Numbered from the stretch's first letter, positions 1-9,740 are shown. The stretch is DNA of 64,000 nucleotides from an uncultured Pseudohongiella sp. (GCA_951812965.1 OX638341.1:1594438-1658437); one strand, 5' to 3'. Notes: generated by a model from the letters alone, not told the origin. Numbers and translations: made by a program.

Positions 1-92
1 CCCCCAGTCTCGACATCCATGTCGAGCCGTTCGGCCCTCAAGAAGCGTTGCTTCTTGTCGGCTGCGCCGACCGGGCCTCACCCTCGCACGCC
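1..92 (-). repeat. Partial dispersed repeat element (inverted copy of 6013-6103)
   Basis: This stretch is the reverse complement of 6013-6103, with about two substitutions and one indel. It carries nested small palindromes (CTCGACAT..ATGTCGAG, AAGAAGC..GCTTCTT, GTCGGC..GCCGAC). It belongs to the element family also seen at 5985-6213, 18311-18393, 18461-18558 and about 23194-23350. The outer end lies before the window, so only one side is visible. Confidence 0.8.
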
Positions 93-185
93 CGCCGCAC
101 ACCCCGCAAACCGACGGCGACTTGCGTTGTGCCGCGCCGCTCTTGACCCATTTTTGTTCAGGGTCAGATACATGTGAGACGGTAG

Positions 186-205
186 GGGCGAGGCATGCCT
201 CGCCC
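186..205 (+). repeat. 20 bp perfect palindrome, REP-like
   Basis: The sequence GGGCGAGGCATGCCTCGCCC is its own reverse complement and is preceded by GTAG, which gives it a forward orientation. Identical copies lie at 5807, 8693, 23075, 44334 and 45275. It creates a spurious in-frame start (MPRPR) upstream of the transporter gene that follows. Confidence 0.9.
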
Positions 206-275
206 GCGGATGGTCCCGCACACGCAACAACTGTGGGCGCCGCATACGCCGCTTATACCGGTTTTTTACAGTTTG

Positions 276-305
276 TTGTGTACGCTGGCGGCTAGTTGCT
301 ATGAT
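276..305 (+). promoter_or_regulatory. Putative sigma70 promoter of the CstA-type gene
   Basis: TTGTGT at 276-281 and TATGAT at 300-305 are separated by 18 bases. The pair lies about 35 bases before the chosen ATG. The -35 is weak, so this is a tentative call. Confidence 0.4.
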
Positions 306-338
306 GCCTCGGCTTGCAGCATCTGGGGAGAGCGCCTA

Positions 339-2051
339 ATGTCTTCGGTATTCATCGTTATCTTCGGTCTTGTCGGCTTCGCGTTCGGCTGGTTCGTCTA
401 TTCCCGCTTCATCGCCGAAAAAATCTACCGGCTGGATCCGGAATACGTTACGCCCGCCAATCGTTTCAATGACGCGGTCGATTATGTGCCCACCAACAAA
501 TATGTGTTGTGGGGATCTCATTTCACGGCGGTAGCCGGCGCCGCGCCGATCGTCGGACCCGCCATCGCGGTCTACTGGGGATGGCTGCCGGCCCTGATCT
601 GGGTGACTCTCGGCTCGATCTTCTTCGCCGGCGTCCACGATATGGGCGCTTTGTGGGCCAGCAACCGGCACAACGCGAGATCCATGGGGGCATTGTCCGA
701 AGATGTTGTGGGCTCACGAACCCGCGCTCTGTTCATGGTGGTTATCTTCCTGCTGCTTTTGATGGTCAATGCCGTATTCGGCACCATCATTGCCGGTGAG
801 ATGGTGGATATCGAGACTTCCATAGTGCCGGCCTGGGCCGCGATTCCGGTGGCGATCGCCGTCGGCGTGCTGATCCGGCGCAAGGTCAATCTGTTCGCGA
901 TTTCCCTGATTGGCGTGACAATTCTGTATTTCACGATCTACCTGGGCACCATATGGCCGGTGGAGACTGAGTTGCGCTGGGATGGTGTCTTCCTCGGCCC
1001 TCATGGCAACTGGATCGTTATTCTCTTCATTTACGCAGGCATCGCTTCCATGCTGCCGGTTTGGCTGCTGCTGCAGCCGCGGGACTACATCAATGGCGCG
1101 CAACTCGTGCTTGGTCTGCTCGTGCTGTACAGCGCGGTCTTGATAGCCCTGCCCGACGTTACGGCGCCGATGATCAACGAAAATCTCGCGGAAGGCACTC
1201 CGCCGCTGGTTCCGATACTGTTCGTCACGATCGCATGTGGGGCACTTTCAGGGTTTCACGGCATTGTTTCTTCAGGCACGAGTTCGAAGCAACTGAACAA
1301 TGAGAAAGACGCACGCTTCGTCGGCTATCTTGGTGCGCTGGGCGAAGGTTCGCTGGCGTTGATCACCATAACCGCCGTTACCGGCTCGCTGTATGCGGTT
1401 TCCGCCGTTGAATGGAGCAGCTTGTATTCCAATTTCGGCGACGGCGCCGCCAGCGCCTTCATCGCTGGAGGCGCGGCCCTGATAACCGAGGGTTGGGGCA
1501 TACCTGAATCGTTTTCCACAACCATGCTGGCCGTCATGGTCGTGCTGTTCGCCGGCACTACGATGGATGCAGGCTTGCGCTTGCAGCGATACATCATCCA
1601 GGAGTGGGGCAACATTTATTCCATCGGGTTCCTCAAAAACAATTACATTTCCACCCTGGTGGCGGTGGGCTGCTGCCTTACCCTCGCCTTCGGCGCCACC
1701 AACGGCCAGTACCCCGGCGACGGCGGCATGCTGATCTGGCCGATCTTCGGCGCTTCCAATCAGATCCTGGCAAGTCTCACCTTGCTCGTGTTGTCCGTTT
1801 ACCTGATGCGGCTCGAACGGCCATCGATGTTCACACTGGTACCGATGATCTTTATCGTGTTTATGGCATTTTGGGCCAGCCTCTGGTACTTGTTTGACTA
1901 CTACCAGTCAGAAAATTGGCTGCTGCTGGTGCTGAGCATCGCCGTTATGGGCGCCAGTATTGTCGTGATGCTGGAAGCATTCTCGGTGATTTCGAGAATC
2001 CGCCGCGGTGAATCCACGGACGCGGACAAAGCCGTCGAATCCGCAGAATGA
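339..2051 (+). CDS. cstA: CstA family carbon starvation/peptide-pyruvate transporter
   Basis: A 570-residue polytopic membrane protein of the CstA family, whose characterised members import pyruvate or peptides. The family signature is near residues 58-100, including GSHFTAVAGAAPIVGPA and FFAGVHDMGAL, followed by many hydrophobic segments to about residue 560. At 570 residues it is shorter than E. coli CstA (about 700), like the compact CstA forms. The ATG at 339 is chosen because GGGGAG lies 8 bases upstream and homology begins there. The open frame runs back to 195 only because it crosses a palindromic repeat. The biotin ligase gene starts 50 bases after the stop. Substrate is not readable from sequence. 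Confidence 0.88.
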   Translation: MSSVFIVIFGLVGFAFGWFVYSRFIAEKIYRLDPEYVTPANRFNDAVDYVPTNKYVLWGSHFTAVAGAAPIVGPAIAVYWGWLPALIWVTLGSIFFAGVHDMGALWASNRHNARSMGALSEDVVGSRTRALFMVVIFLLLLMVNAVFGTIIAGEMVDIETSIVPAWAAIPVAIAVGVLIRRKVNLFAISLIGVTILYFTIYLGTIWPVETELRWDGVFLGPHGNWIVILFIYAGIASMLPVWLLLQPRDYINGAQLVLGLLVLYSAVLIALPDVTAPMINENLAEGTPPLVPILFVTIACGALSGFHGIVSSGTSSKQLNNEKDARFVGYLGALGEGSLALITITAVTGSLYAVSAVEWSSLYSNFGDGAASAFIAGGAALITEGWGIPESFSTTMLAVMVVLFAGTTMDAGLRLQRYIIQEWGNIYSIGFLKNNYISTLVAVGCCLTLAFGATNGQYPGDGGMLIWPIFGASNQILASLTLLVLSVYLMRLERPSMFTLVPMIFIVFMAFWASLWYLFDYYQSENWLLLVLSIAVMGASIVVMLEAFSVISRIRRGESTDADKAVESAE

Positions 2052-2100
2052 GGTAGCTTGCGCCCCGGCGGAGGCGATCTTTGCCGGGGCATTCCACGAA

Positions 2101-2910
2101 ATGGCCGGAATTGATCTGCATTCGCTTATGGAAGGCCTGCCACCCGGCCTGCGGCATGCATTGGGCGAGATTTTCGAATTCGATCGAATCGACTCCACCA
2201 ACGACGAAGCCTTGCGCAGGCTGCGGGCAGGCGAGACCGGCGAATGCCTGATCGTGGCGCGGGAGCAGTCCGCCGGACGCGGACGGCGCGGCCATCAATG
2301 GCAAAGTCCCGGCGGCGCCGGGCTGTATTTCTCGCTGGTGCGGGAACTGCCGCTGCCGCTGGACCGGATGCTGCCACTGGGCCCGGTCATCGCGCTTGCC
2401 TTGCGCGCGGGTCTCAGCGACCTGGAAGTATTTGGCCTGAGCGTGAAATGGCCGAACGACCTGCTTAGCGGCAATCGCAAACTGGGCGGTATCCTGGTGG
2501 AGACCCACGGCGACGATGAGCAGCGCTGCGTAGTCGTCGGAGTCGGACTGAACCTGCGCTTTCCTCCCGAAGTGATGAAAATGATAGACAAGCCTGCCGT
2601 CGACCTGGCGTCGATTTGCGAGGACGATCTGGATTGGTCTCATTTGCTGCCGGCGATCATCAATCGGCTGATCGAGTACATCGGCATCTATCGGGAAAAG
2701 GGTTTTGCTTTCTTCCAGAATGAATGGAACAAGTTCGACCGCTATTTTCAGCAGGATGTCGTGGTGCAGGTCGGCGACGAGAAAACCATCGGTCGCGTAT
2801 TCGGCGTCGACGAAACCGGCGCCTTGCTGGTGCGCAATGCAACCGGCGTCCAGCGCCTGGTTTCCGGAACGATTTTTCCTTCCCGGCACGGCGCCGGTCC
2901 GAAACCGTGA
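2101..2910 (+). CDS. birA: Biotin--[acetyl-CoA-carboxylase] ligase, catalytic type without DNA-binding domain
   Basis: A 269-residue biotin protein ligase that would adenylate biotin and attach it to the carboxyl-carrier protein of acetyl-CoA carboxylase. Visible motifs are the biotinyl-AMP loop GRGRRGHQW, the KWPNDLL segment and KLGGILVE, followed by a small C-terminal SH3-like domain. There is no N-terminal helix-turn-helix, so it should not act as the biotin-operon repressor as E. coli BirA does. The start at 2101 is preferred; ATG at 2128 is possible. Its TGA overlaps the GTG start of coaX (GTGA), which indicates translational coupling, and birA-coaX adjacency is common in gammaproteobacteria. 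Confidence 0.92.
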   Translation: MAGIDLHSLMEGLPPGLRHALGEIFEFDRIDSTNDEALRRLRAGETGECLIVAREQSAGRGRRGHQWQSPGGAGLYFSLVRELPLPLDRMLPLGPVIALALRAGLSDLEVFGLSVKWPNDLLSGNRKLGGILVETHGDDEQRCVVVGVGLNLRFPPEVMKMIDKPAVDLASICEDDLDWSHLLPAIINRLIEYIGIYREKGFAFFQNEWNKFDRYFQQDVVVQVGDEKTIGRVFGVDETGALLVRNATGVQRLVSGTIFPSRHGAGPKP

Positions 2911-3671
2911 TCCTGGAAATCGATGCCGGAAACACCAGCTTGAAATGGCGGTGGCGCGGATCTGCGGCAAACAGTGTGCGCGGCCCGGCGCAACTTGAAT
3001 CAGAACTCGCTCATGCAAGCCGGCCCGAGGAAGTGTTGGTCTGCAATGTCAGGGGCGCGGAACTTAAAGCCGATCTGGCGGCATGGACAGCGCGCAAATG
3101 GGACTTGCAGCCGCGATTCGCCAGAGTTGCGCGCGTTTGCGGCGGCGTGAGAATCCAGTACCCTGACCCTTCGAGGCTGGGCGCCGATCGCTGGCTCGCC
3201 ATGCTCGCGGGTTACAGGCGGGCAAACGGAAGTTGCCTGATCGTCGACAGCGGCACCGCATTGACTATCGATGTGATTGACGAAGGCGGATTGCATCTCG
3301 GCGGATATATCATGCCGGGACTGCAAACCTTGCGTTCGTCGTTGTTGCGGAATACGGAGATTCGTCTGACACCTGGAAACGGGGAAGAATCCGTCGCGCT
3401 CGGCAACGACACCGGCGACGCGGTTCGCAACGGTACGTTGTTCATGTTGTGCGGCGCGGTGCGTGCGGCCCTGGAGCGCTTCGAGCGGGAAATGAGCCGC
3501 CTGCGGCGGGGGAAAGGGCGCCCGCGGCGGGAACATGAAAGTCCCATGCTGGTTCTGACCGGCGGAGACGCCGCCTTGCTGAAACGGGAGTTGGGTCGTG
3601 AGGGTGTACCTGTCGTTCCGGACCTTGTGCTGGACGGACTTGAAATCGCATGCGCGCATCCTGAGGAATGA
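2907..3671 (+). CDS. coaX: Type III pantothenate kinase
   Basis: A 254-residue CoaX-type kinase catalysing ATP-dependent phosphorylation of pantothenate, the first step of coenzyme A synthesis. It has the ASKHA-fold motifs DAGNTSLKW at the N-terminus, GADRWLAMLAGY in the middle, IVDSGTALTID and GGYIMPGL. The length matches the family (about 250). The GTG start at 2907 overlaps the birA stop, and DAGNT at residues 5-9 fits the family start. A next gene begins four bases after the stop, so this is an operon of three. No panK type I or II is visible in the window. Confidence 0.93.
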   Translation: MILEIDAGNTSLKWRWRGSAANSVRGPAQLESELAHASRPEEVLVCNVRGAELKADLAAWTARKWDLQPRFARVARVCGGVRIQYPDPSRLGADRWLAMLAGYRRANGSCLIVDSGTALTIDVIDEGGLHLGGYIMPGLQTLRSSLLRNTEIRLTPGNGEESVALGNDTGDAVRNGTLFMLCGAVRAALERFEREMSRLRRGKGRPRREHESPMLVLTGGDAALLKRELGREGVPVVPDLVLDGLEIACAHPEE

Positions 3672-3674
3672 CAA

Positions 3675-4106
3675 TTGCGCTATATCATTATTTTCCTGCT
3701 GCTTTTGAACATCGCGTATTACGGCTGGAGCCTGTTGCGCCCGCCGGAATCGCCCGCGGCGATGGAACCGCGTCCGCTGCGCAATGAAGGCCTGCAACTC
3801 GTGAGCGAGGCGCAGGAGGAAGAAAGGGCTCGGCTGCTCGAGGAAGCGGAACAAGTCTGCCTGTTCGTCGGCGGTTTCGCCGACATTTTTCAGGCCAGTG
3901 AATTTGCCGCCGCCGCGATTGGCGAGAACATCGAAGCAACGGTTTATGTCGCGCAGCCGGGCGACGCCGCGGAAGTGCGCTTGCAGCGCCACGTGGAGAA
4001 CCTCGAAGAAATCCCGCAATGGCCTGATTTTGCAGGCCAAAGTTCCGAATTGACCGGTACGGAAAATCCGTGTCAAATATTTGCACACACTGACCATTTC
4101 CACTAG
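3675..4106 (+). CDS. Small membrane-anchored protein, possibly SPOR-like
   Basis: A 143-residue protein with one N-terminal membrane segment (residues 2-20), a Glu/Arg-rich linker predicted to be helical (about 45-58) and a C-terminal region starting at VCLFVGGFAD. This matches the position of small SPOR-like proteins that follow coaX in Pseudomonas-type genomes. The SPOR assignment rests mostly on context and is weak from sequence alone. The start is TTG at 3675, with GAGG about eight bases upstream and only three bases after the coaX stop. The stop codon overlaps the -10 box of the tRNA promoter that follows. Confidence 0.6.
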   Translation: MRYIIIFLLLLNIAYYGWSLLRPPESPAAMEPRPLRNEGLQLVSEAQEEERARLLEEAEQVCLFVGGFADIFQASEFAAAAIGENIEATVYVAQPGDAAEVRLQRHVENLEEIPQWPDFAGQSSELTGTENPCQIFAHTDHFH

Positions 4107-4109
4107 AAT
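4081..4109 (+). promoter_or_regulatory. Strong sigma70 promoter of the tRNA-tufB operon
   Basis: TTGCAC (4081-4086), 17 bases, TAGAAT (4104-4109), followed by a GC-rich discriminator (GCCGCG). The predicted start is near 4116, about 47 bases before tRNA-Tyr. GC-rich discriminators are typical of stringently controlled stable-RNA promoters. Confidence 0.75.
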
Positions 4110-4162
4110 GCCGCGTTCCTGTGAGAGCCGTCGGCTGAAAGCGCCCGGTTGGGGCTCTTTTG

Positions 4163-4246
4163 GGAGGGGTTCCCGAGTGGCCAAAGGGATCAGACTGTAA
4201 ATCTGACGCGTAAGCTTCGGTGGTTCAAATCCACCCCCCTCCACCA
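4163..4246 (+). tRNA. tRNA-Tyr (GTA)
   Basis: The acceptor stem GGAGGGG pairs with CCCCTCC (4236-4242) and CCA is encoded. The anticodon GTA is at 4197-4199 in the loop CTGTAAA. The long variable arm is that of a class II tRNA, and the TTCAAAT T-loop is present. Confidence 0.97.
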
Positions 4247-4283
4247 ACTGGAAACTCGTGCGGGACGGAGTTGTTTCCAGAAG

Positions 4284-4357
4284 GCGGGTATAGTTCAGAG
4301 GTAGAACCCCAGCCTTCCAAGCTGGTCGCGCGGGTTCGATTCCCGCTACCCGCTCCA
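4284..4357 (+). tRNA. tRNA-Gly (TCC)
   Basis: The acceptor stem GCGGGTA pairs with TACCCGC (4347-4353) and CCA is encoded. The anticodon TCC is at 4316-4318. The T-loop TTCGATT is present. Confidence 0.97.
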
Positions 4358-4387
4358 GACATGCATCCGGGTATCCGCGCAAGATCG

Positions 4388-4463
4388 GCTCGCATAGCTC
4401 AGGAGGTAGAGCACTTCATTGGTAATGAAGAGGTCTCCGGTTCGACTCCGGATGTGAGCACCA
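4388..4463 (+). tRNA. tRNA-Thr (GGT)
   Basis: The acceptor stem GCTCGCA pairs with TGTGAGC (4453-4459) with one G-T pair, and CCA is encoded. The anticodon GGT is at 4421-4423. The order Tyr-Gly-Thr-tuf is the classic gammaproteobacterial arrangement. Confidence 0.97.
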
Positions 4464-4527
4464 CTTAACCATATCCCCGGGCTTCCGGAATTTCAGGCAA
4501 CAAAACGTAAAGCAAGGGCAGTTACAA

Positions 4528-5718
<1,191 letters not shown>

Positions 5719-5920
5719 GACCGCCGCTGCAACCCCGGATTTTCGACGATCATGTAGGGGCGACGCATGCGTCGCCCGAAAAGGTTTATACGGGACGCCC
5801 AACCGCGGGCGAGGCATGCCTCGCCCCTACAATCCGGCAGCGACTCGCATCGAGGCGTGGACGAAAGAAGATACAGAAGTATTTGCAGGGGCCGGGTATG
5901 CCTTGCACGAATTAGGCCCT
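5719..5920 (+). repeat. Post-tuf duplicated segment (pairs with 22987-23190)
   Basis: The ~200 bases after the stop are nearly identical to those after the second tuf. The segment contains an inverted pair of 20 bp palindromes. Identity fades near CTTGG about 200 bases downstream. It contains no gene. Confidence 0.85.
5754..5830. repeat. Inverted pair of REP-like palindromes (REPIN-like)
   Basis: The forward unit GGGCGACGCATGCGTCGCCC (5758-5777, preceded by GTAG) and the reverse unit GGGCGAGGCATGCCTCGCCC (5807-5826, followed by CTAC) are separated by 29 bases. The two units differ by a compensated C/G change that keeps each palindrome perfect. The same pair follows the other tuf gene at 23026-23094. 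Confidence 0.85.
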
Positions 5921-5984
5921 TGGCGCCGCGCAGAATGCTAAATCGCTTTTTGAAAGCGGAAAGCGAGGCCTGGCACGATGTGAG

Positions 5985-6213
5985 TCCGCCGCACCCGATG
6001 GGGGTATGCGGTGGCGTGCGAGGGTGAGGCCCGGTCGGCGCAGCCGACAAGAAGCAAAGCTTCTTGAGGACCGAACGGCTCGACAGGATGTCGAGACTGG
6101 GGGTTGGCGAAACCAGGGAAGTTGCGCCAGGGACGGCTTGCAAAATGCAAATGAAGGCAGTCAGCGGGCCGCGTTTACGGCGTTCGCCGTATACCCCCAT
6201 CGGGTGTGGCGGA
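5985..6213 (+). repeat. 229 bp element with 29 bp inverted arms between tufB and tRNA-Trp
   Basis: The arms 5985-6013 and 6185-6213 are inverted repeats matching at 26 of 29 positions. Inside, the element begins GGCGTGCGAGG and ends GTTTACGGCGT, the ends shared with elements at 18483-18536, 18323-18381 (reverse) and about 23194-23350. Bases 6013-6103 occur again, inverted, at 1-92. No reading frame of note lies inside. Confidence 0.8.
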
Positions 6214-6248
6214 CGTGGGCACCAAAGAAACACGGGATACAGAGATTT

Positions 6249-6324
<76 letters not shown>

Positions 6325-6378
6325 ACAGATTGCGATTTTGCCGCGTGGGGCGAAATCAGCACGGAATTCGAACATAAA

Positions 6379-6741
6379 ATGTCAGAAAGAAGTGACCAGC
6401 CCGGTACGGACTGGATCAAGTGGGCGGTCGTCGCCGCGATTGTCGCGGGCGGCGTATACGCCAACAGCTATTTTTCGGCTGAATCCCTGCTGATCCGCAC
6501 GATCGGTTTGCTCGCGCTCGCCGGCATTGCCGGCTGGATCGCCGCGCAGACCGAACGGGGTCGCGCGTTCGTCAATCTGTGCCTGGAAGCGAGGATCGAG
6601 ATCAGAAAAGTCGTCTGGCCGACCCGCCAGGAAACGATTCAGACGACGATTATCGTTTTGATCGTCATCTTTATCCTGGCGCTCATACTCTGGTTTCTGG
6701 ACTGGGGTCTGAACGGAATAGTGTCCAGCATCATAAGTTAG
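6379..6741 (+). CDS. secE: Preprotein translocase subunit SecE
   Basis: A 120-residue inner-membrane subunit that clamps the SecY channel. Three membrane segments are visible (about residues 13-33, 38-58 and 91-115), as in the three-helix E. coli form. The family signature [13 protein letters not shown] sits before the last one. The ATG at 6379 gives the usual N-terminus; the frame stays open further upstream through tRNA-Trp but that is not coding. nusG follows after 62 bases, the standard secE-nusG pair. Confidence 0.95.
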   Translation: MSERSDQPGTDWIKWAVVAAIVAGGVYANSYFSAESLLIRTIGLLALAGIAGWIAAQTERGRAFVNLCLEARIEIRKVVWPTRQETIQTTIIVLIVIFILALILWFLDWGLNGIVSSIIS

Positions 6742-6803
6742 GAAAGCGGCGGAAATCACGGCCCGCATTGCAGGCCGGAAGCCGGCGGAATGGATCGGAA
6801 CAG

Positions 6804-7337
6804 ATGAGCAAACGATGGTACGTGGTGCACGCTTTCTCGGGCTACGAAAAGAGAGCCATGGAGGCGCTGCGTGACCGGATCGAGCGTTCCCCGCACAAGG
6901 AATGCTTCGACGAGGTGCTCGTGCCTACCGAAGAAGTGCTGGAAATGCGCGCCGGACAGAAGCGCAAGAGCGAACGCAAGTTCTTTCCGGGATATGTGTT
7001 GGTGCATATGGAATTGAACGACGATACCTGGCATCTGGTGAAGGAAACGCCGCGGGTAATGGGATTCATAGGCGGCACGGCGGACAAGCCGGCGCCGATC
7101 ACCGACCAGGAAGCGTCGGCGATCTTGCGACGTATGGAAGAAAGCGAGGAAACGCCGGCGCACAAGACGATATACGAGCCCGGCGAAATGGTGCGCATCG
7201 TCGACGGACCGTTCAATGATTTCACCGGAACCGTGGAAGAAGTGAATTACGAAAAGAGCCGCCTTCGGGTCGCTGTACTGATTTTCGGTCGAGCGACTCC
7301 GGTGGAACTTGAATTCGGCCAGGTGGAAAAGAGCTAG
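6804..7337 (+). CDS. nusG: Transcription termination/antitermination factor NusG
   Basis: A 177-residue NusG. The NGN domain starts with [12 protein letters not shown] and includes the PGYVLVHM segment. The C-terminal KOW domain (about residues 125-177) contains [18 protein letters not shown]. It binds the RNA polymerase clamp and links it to Rho or to ribosomal protein S10. The length fits the family (about 180). rplK follows after 10 bases. Confidence 0.97.
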   Translation: MSKRWYVVHAFSGYEKRAMEALRDRIERSPHKECFDEVLVPTEEVLEMRAGQKRKSERKFFPGYVLVHMELNDDTWHLVKETPRVMGFIGGTADKPAPITDQEASAILRRMEESEETPAHKTIYEPGEMVRIVDGPFNDFTGTVEEVNYEKSRLRVAVLIFGRATPVELEFGQVEKS

Positions 7338-7347
7338 AGGATTAGAA

Positions 7348-7782
7348 ATGGCCAAGAAGATCTTGACCTACGTCAAATTGCAGGTGCCGGCCGGCAAGGC
7401 CAATCCGAGTCCGCCGGTCGGTCCGGCGCTCGGCCAGCACGGGTTGAACATCATGGAGTTCTGCAAGGCGTTCAACGCCCAGACGCAAAGTATGGAAGCC
7501 GGTCTTCCGGTGCCGGTGGTAATTACTGTCTACGCGGACCGCAGCTTCACATTCATTACCAAGACCCCGCCTGCGTCCGTGCTCTTGCGCAAGGCCGCCG
7601 GCGTCGCCAAGGGCAGCGGCCGGCCTAACACGGAAAAAGTCGGCAAATTGACACGCGCACAACTCGAAGAGATCGCCAACATCAAGAAGCCGGACCTGAA
7701 CGCGGTCGATATGGACGCCGCGGTGCGCACCCTGGCCGGCAGCGCGCGCAGCGCCGGTCTCGAAGTGGAAGGAGTCGAGTGA
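7348..7782 (+). CDS. rplK: 50S ribosomal protein L11
   Basis: A 144-residue L11 forming part of the GTPase-associated centre. It has the proline-rich N-terminal domain ([19 protein letters not shown]) that binds release factors and RelA, and the 23S-binding C-terminal domain. The ATG at 7348 is preceded by AGAGGATTAG. rplA begins one base after the stop, so the pair is translationally coupled. Confidence 0.98.
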   Translation: MAKKILTYVKLQVPAGKANPSPPVGPALGQHGLNIMEFCKAFNAQTQSMEAGLPVPVVITVYADRSFTFITKTPPASVLLRKAAGVAKGSGRPNTEKVGKLTRAQLEEIANIKKPDLNAVDMDAAVRTLAGSARSAGLEVEGVE

Positions 7783-7783
7783 A

Positions 7784-8479
7784 ATGGGCAAATTGACCAA
7801 ACGGCAAAAACTGATCGCGGAAAAAGTAACCCCCGGCGAAAACTATTCAGTGGAAGAGGCGGTAAGTCTGTTGAGCGAAGTCGCTGTCGGCGGCTTCAAG
7901 GAATCCATTGACGTTGCGGTGAATCTGGGCGTCGATGTGCGTAAATCCGACCAGGTCGTGCGCGGATCCACAACATTGCCCGAAGGTGCCGGGAAGGAAG
8001 TGCGGGTAGCGGTTTTCGCCCAGGGCGCCAATGCCGACAAGGCCAATGAGGCAGGCGCCGACATCGTGGGATTTGAAGACCTGGCGGAATCGATCAAGGG
8101 CGGCAATCTCGATTTCGACGTGGTTATCGCCTCGCCCGACGCCATGCGTGTCGTCGGCGCGCTCGGGCCGATCCTCGGTCCGCGCGGACTGATGCCCAAC
8201 CCCAAGGTAGGCACAGTTACCGCGGACGTGGAAACAGCCGTGCGCAACGCCAAGGCCGGACAAATGCGTTATCGCACCGACCGCAACGGGATCGTACACG
8301 GCGGCATTGGCCGGATCGGATTCGACGGAGCGCTGGTGCGCAGGAACCTGGAAGCTCTGTTGGCGGACCTGAAGAAAGCGAAACCCGCTTCCGCCAAGGG
8401 CGTATTCATAAAGAAGGTAGTGCTTTCCTCGACCATGGGGCCGGGGATACCGATCGATCAGTCTTCGCTGGCCTTGTGA
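7784..8479 (+). CDS. rplA: 50S ribosomal protein L1
   Basis: A 231-residue L1 of the ribosomal L1 stalk. Motifs include the conserved [10 protein letters not shown] segment in the middle and GPGIPID near the C-terminus. In enterobacteria L1 also represses the rplKA mRNA; whether it does so here cannot be judged from this sequence. The next gene, rplJ, is 255 bases away, beyond a leader RNA and repeats. Confidence 0.98.
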   Translation: MGKLTKRQKLIAEKVTPGENYSVEEAVSLLSEVAVGGFKESIDVAVNLGVDVRKSDQVVRGSTTLPEGAGKEVRVAVFAQGANADKANEAGADIVGFEDLAESIKGGNLDFDVVIASPDAMRVVGALGPILGPRGLMPNPKVGTVTADVETAVRNAKAGQMRYRTDRNGIVHGGIGRIGFDGALVRRNLEALLADLKKAKPASAKGVFIKKVVLSSTMGPGIPIDQSSLAL

Positions 8480-8540
8480 GCGGAGAAGGAGCTGTTCGAA
8501 GAATTTGAGAGCCTCGTCGAGAGATCGATGAGACTGTCAA

Positions 8541-8590
8541 AGACCGCAGGTGGCCATTGGCCTTAATTTCCTGCGCAGACGGTGAAATCC
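8541..8590 (+). promoter_or_regulatory. Ribosomal protein L10 leader RNA (core)
   Basis: The core of the L10(L12)4-binding leader is recognisable. CGCAGG (8544-8549) pairs with CCTGCG (8569-8574), enclosing the hairpin GGCC-ATT-GGCC (8551-8561), and the conserved CAGACGGTGAA follows. In E. coli this kink-turn region binds L10-L7/L12 and represses rplJL translation. Unusually, two palindromic repeats separate it from the rplJ start 145 bases downstream. Confidence 0.75.
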
Positions 8591-8660
8591 GATTTGAACC
8601 TGCCGTTCGAATTCGAATCACCTGTCGTAAATCGGCGCGGTTCGCGCCAGCCAGTTTAGC

Positions 8661-8712
8661 GGCGAGGCCAGCCTCGCCCGAATCAGGCGTAGGGGCGAGG
8701 CATGCCTCGCCC
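8661..8712. repeat. Two REP-like palindromes in the L10 leader-rplJ gap
   Basis: An imperfect unit (GGCGAGGC-CA-GCCTCGCC, 8661-8678) and a perfect GGGCGAGGCATGCCTCGCCC (8693-8712) stand 14 bases apart. The second ends only 22 bases before the rplJ ATG. Both can form GC-rich hairpins in the leader transcript. Confidence 0.85.
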
Positions 8713-8734
8713 GAAACAGGCAGGAGTAGAGAGA

Positions 8735-9262
8735 ATGCCTTTAGGACTGGAAGACAAGAAGCGGATAGTCGCCGAGGTCAACGAGGCCGCCGGCAACGCA
8801 ATGTCCGCCGTGCTCGCGGATTATCGCGGAGTCACGGTGGAAGATATGACCGCCTTGCGCCGCAACGCCAGGGAAAACAAGGTGTATCTGCGGGTAGTGC
8901 GGAATTCGCTATTGAAGCGCGCGGTGGAAAACACCGAGTTCGAGTGTATCCGGGACGCGTTGAGCGGACCGACGATCCTCGCGTTGTCCCAGGAGGACCC
9001 CGGCTCCGCCGCGCGAGTTCTGAAGGACTTCGCCGGCGATAACGACCACTTCGAGATCAAGGCTCTGTCCATCGGCGGCAAATTGCTCGAGCCACGTGAT
9101 ATCGACGTGCTCGCCAAGATGCCGACGCTCGACCAGGCCCGTGCGATGCTGATGACCGTCATGCTCGCACCGGTGTCCAGGCTCGCGCGGACAGTCAAGG
9201 AAGTACCCGCGAAGGCAACCCGAACCGTTGCCGCGGTACGGGACCAGAAGCAGGCGGCCTGA
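8735..9262 (+). CDS. rplJ: 50S ribosomal protein L10
   Basis: A 175-residue L10, the base of the L7/L12 stalk. The N-terminal RNA-binding domain has [16 protein letters not shown] and the segment [16 protein letters not shown]; the C-terminal helix would hold the L7/L12 dimers. The start at 8735 has AGGAGTAGAG upstream. An in-frame ATG at 8702 lies inside a palindromic repeat and is rejected. It is co-transcribed with rplL and probably rpoBC, and is likely autoregulated through the leader at 8541-8590. Confidence 0.97.
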   Translation: MPLGLEDKKRIVAEVNEAAGNAMSAVLADYRGVTVEDMTALRRNARENKVYLRVVRNSLLKRAVENTEFECIRDALSGPTILALSQEDPGSAARVLKDFAGDNDHFEIKALSIGGKLLEPRDIDVLAKMPTLDQARAMLMTVMLAPVSRLARTVKEVPAKATRTVAAVRDQKQAA

Positions 9263-9308
9263 ACGCGAACAGCGAAATTAGAGAATTTTAAACAGGAGAA
9301 TTGAAGTA

Positions 9309-9689
9309 ATGGCTCTGTCAACACAAGAAGTTTTGGACGCAATCGCCGAAATGTCTGTTATGGACGTCGTCCAGCTCGTAGAGGCGATGGAAGAGAAATT
9401 CGGTGTTTCAGCCGCTGCCGCGGTTGCCGCGGCGCCTGCGGCAGCCGCTGCGGCCGATGCCGCGCCGGCCGAAGAAAAGGATGAGTTCGATGTTGTGCTT
9501 TCCGCTGTAGGTGACAAGAAAATCAATGTCATCAAGGCGGTTCGCGCCATCACCGGACTTGGACTGAAAGAGGCCAAGGAAATGGTCGACGGGGCGCCTT
9601 CCACCGTTAAGGAAGGAGTGCCCAAGGCTGAAGTTGAAGCGATGCAGAAAGCACTGGAAGAAGCCGGCGCAACTGTTGAACTCAAGTAA
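9309..9689 (+). CDS. rplL: 50S ribosomal protein L7/L12
   Basis: A 126-residue stalk protein. It has an N-terminal dimerisation domain, an Ala-rich hinge (about residues 36-55) and a C-terminal factor-binding domain with [30 protein letters not shown] provides the ribosome-binding site. The rpoB start is about 100 bases downstream. Confidence 0.98.
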   Translation: MALSTQEVLDAIAEMSVMDVVQLVEAMEEKFGVSAAAAVAAAPAAAAAADAAPAEEKDEFDVVLSAVGDKKINVIKAVRAITGLGLKEAKEMVDGAPSTVKEGVPKAEVEAMQKALEEAGATVELK

Positions 9690-9711
9690 AGCTACCGAAA
9701 TCGGCAGTCTC

Positions 9712-9740
9712 CGGACGATTCCGCATCGGACCGGAGCTTG
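9712..9740 (+). other. Hairpin in the rplL-rpoB gap
   Basis: CTCCGG and CCGGAG pair across a short loop in the 103-base gap. In E. coli this gap holds an attenuator and an RNase III site; the equivalence here is inference. Confidence 0.35.

Noticed and set aside
195..338. Extended start for the CstA-type gene; likewise ATG 8702 for rplJ
   Set aside because: These ATGs are inside the palindrome GGGCGAGGCATGCCTCGCCC (giving MPRP..). Ribosome sites and homology support 339 and 8735.
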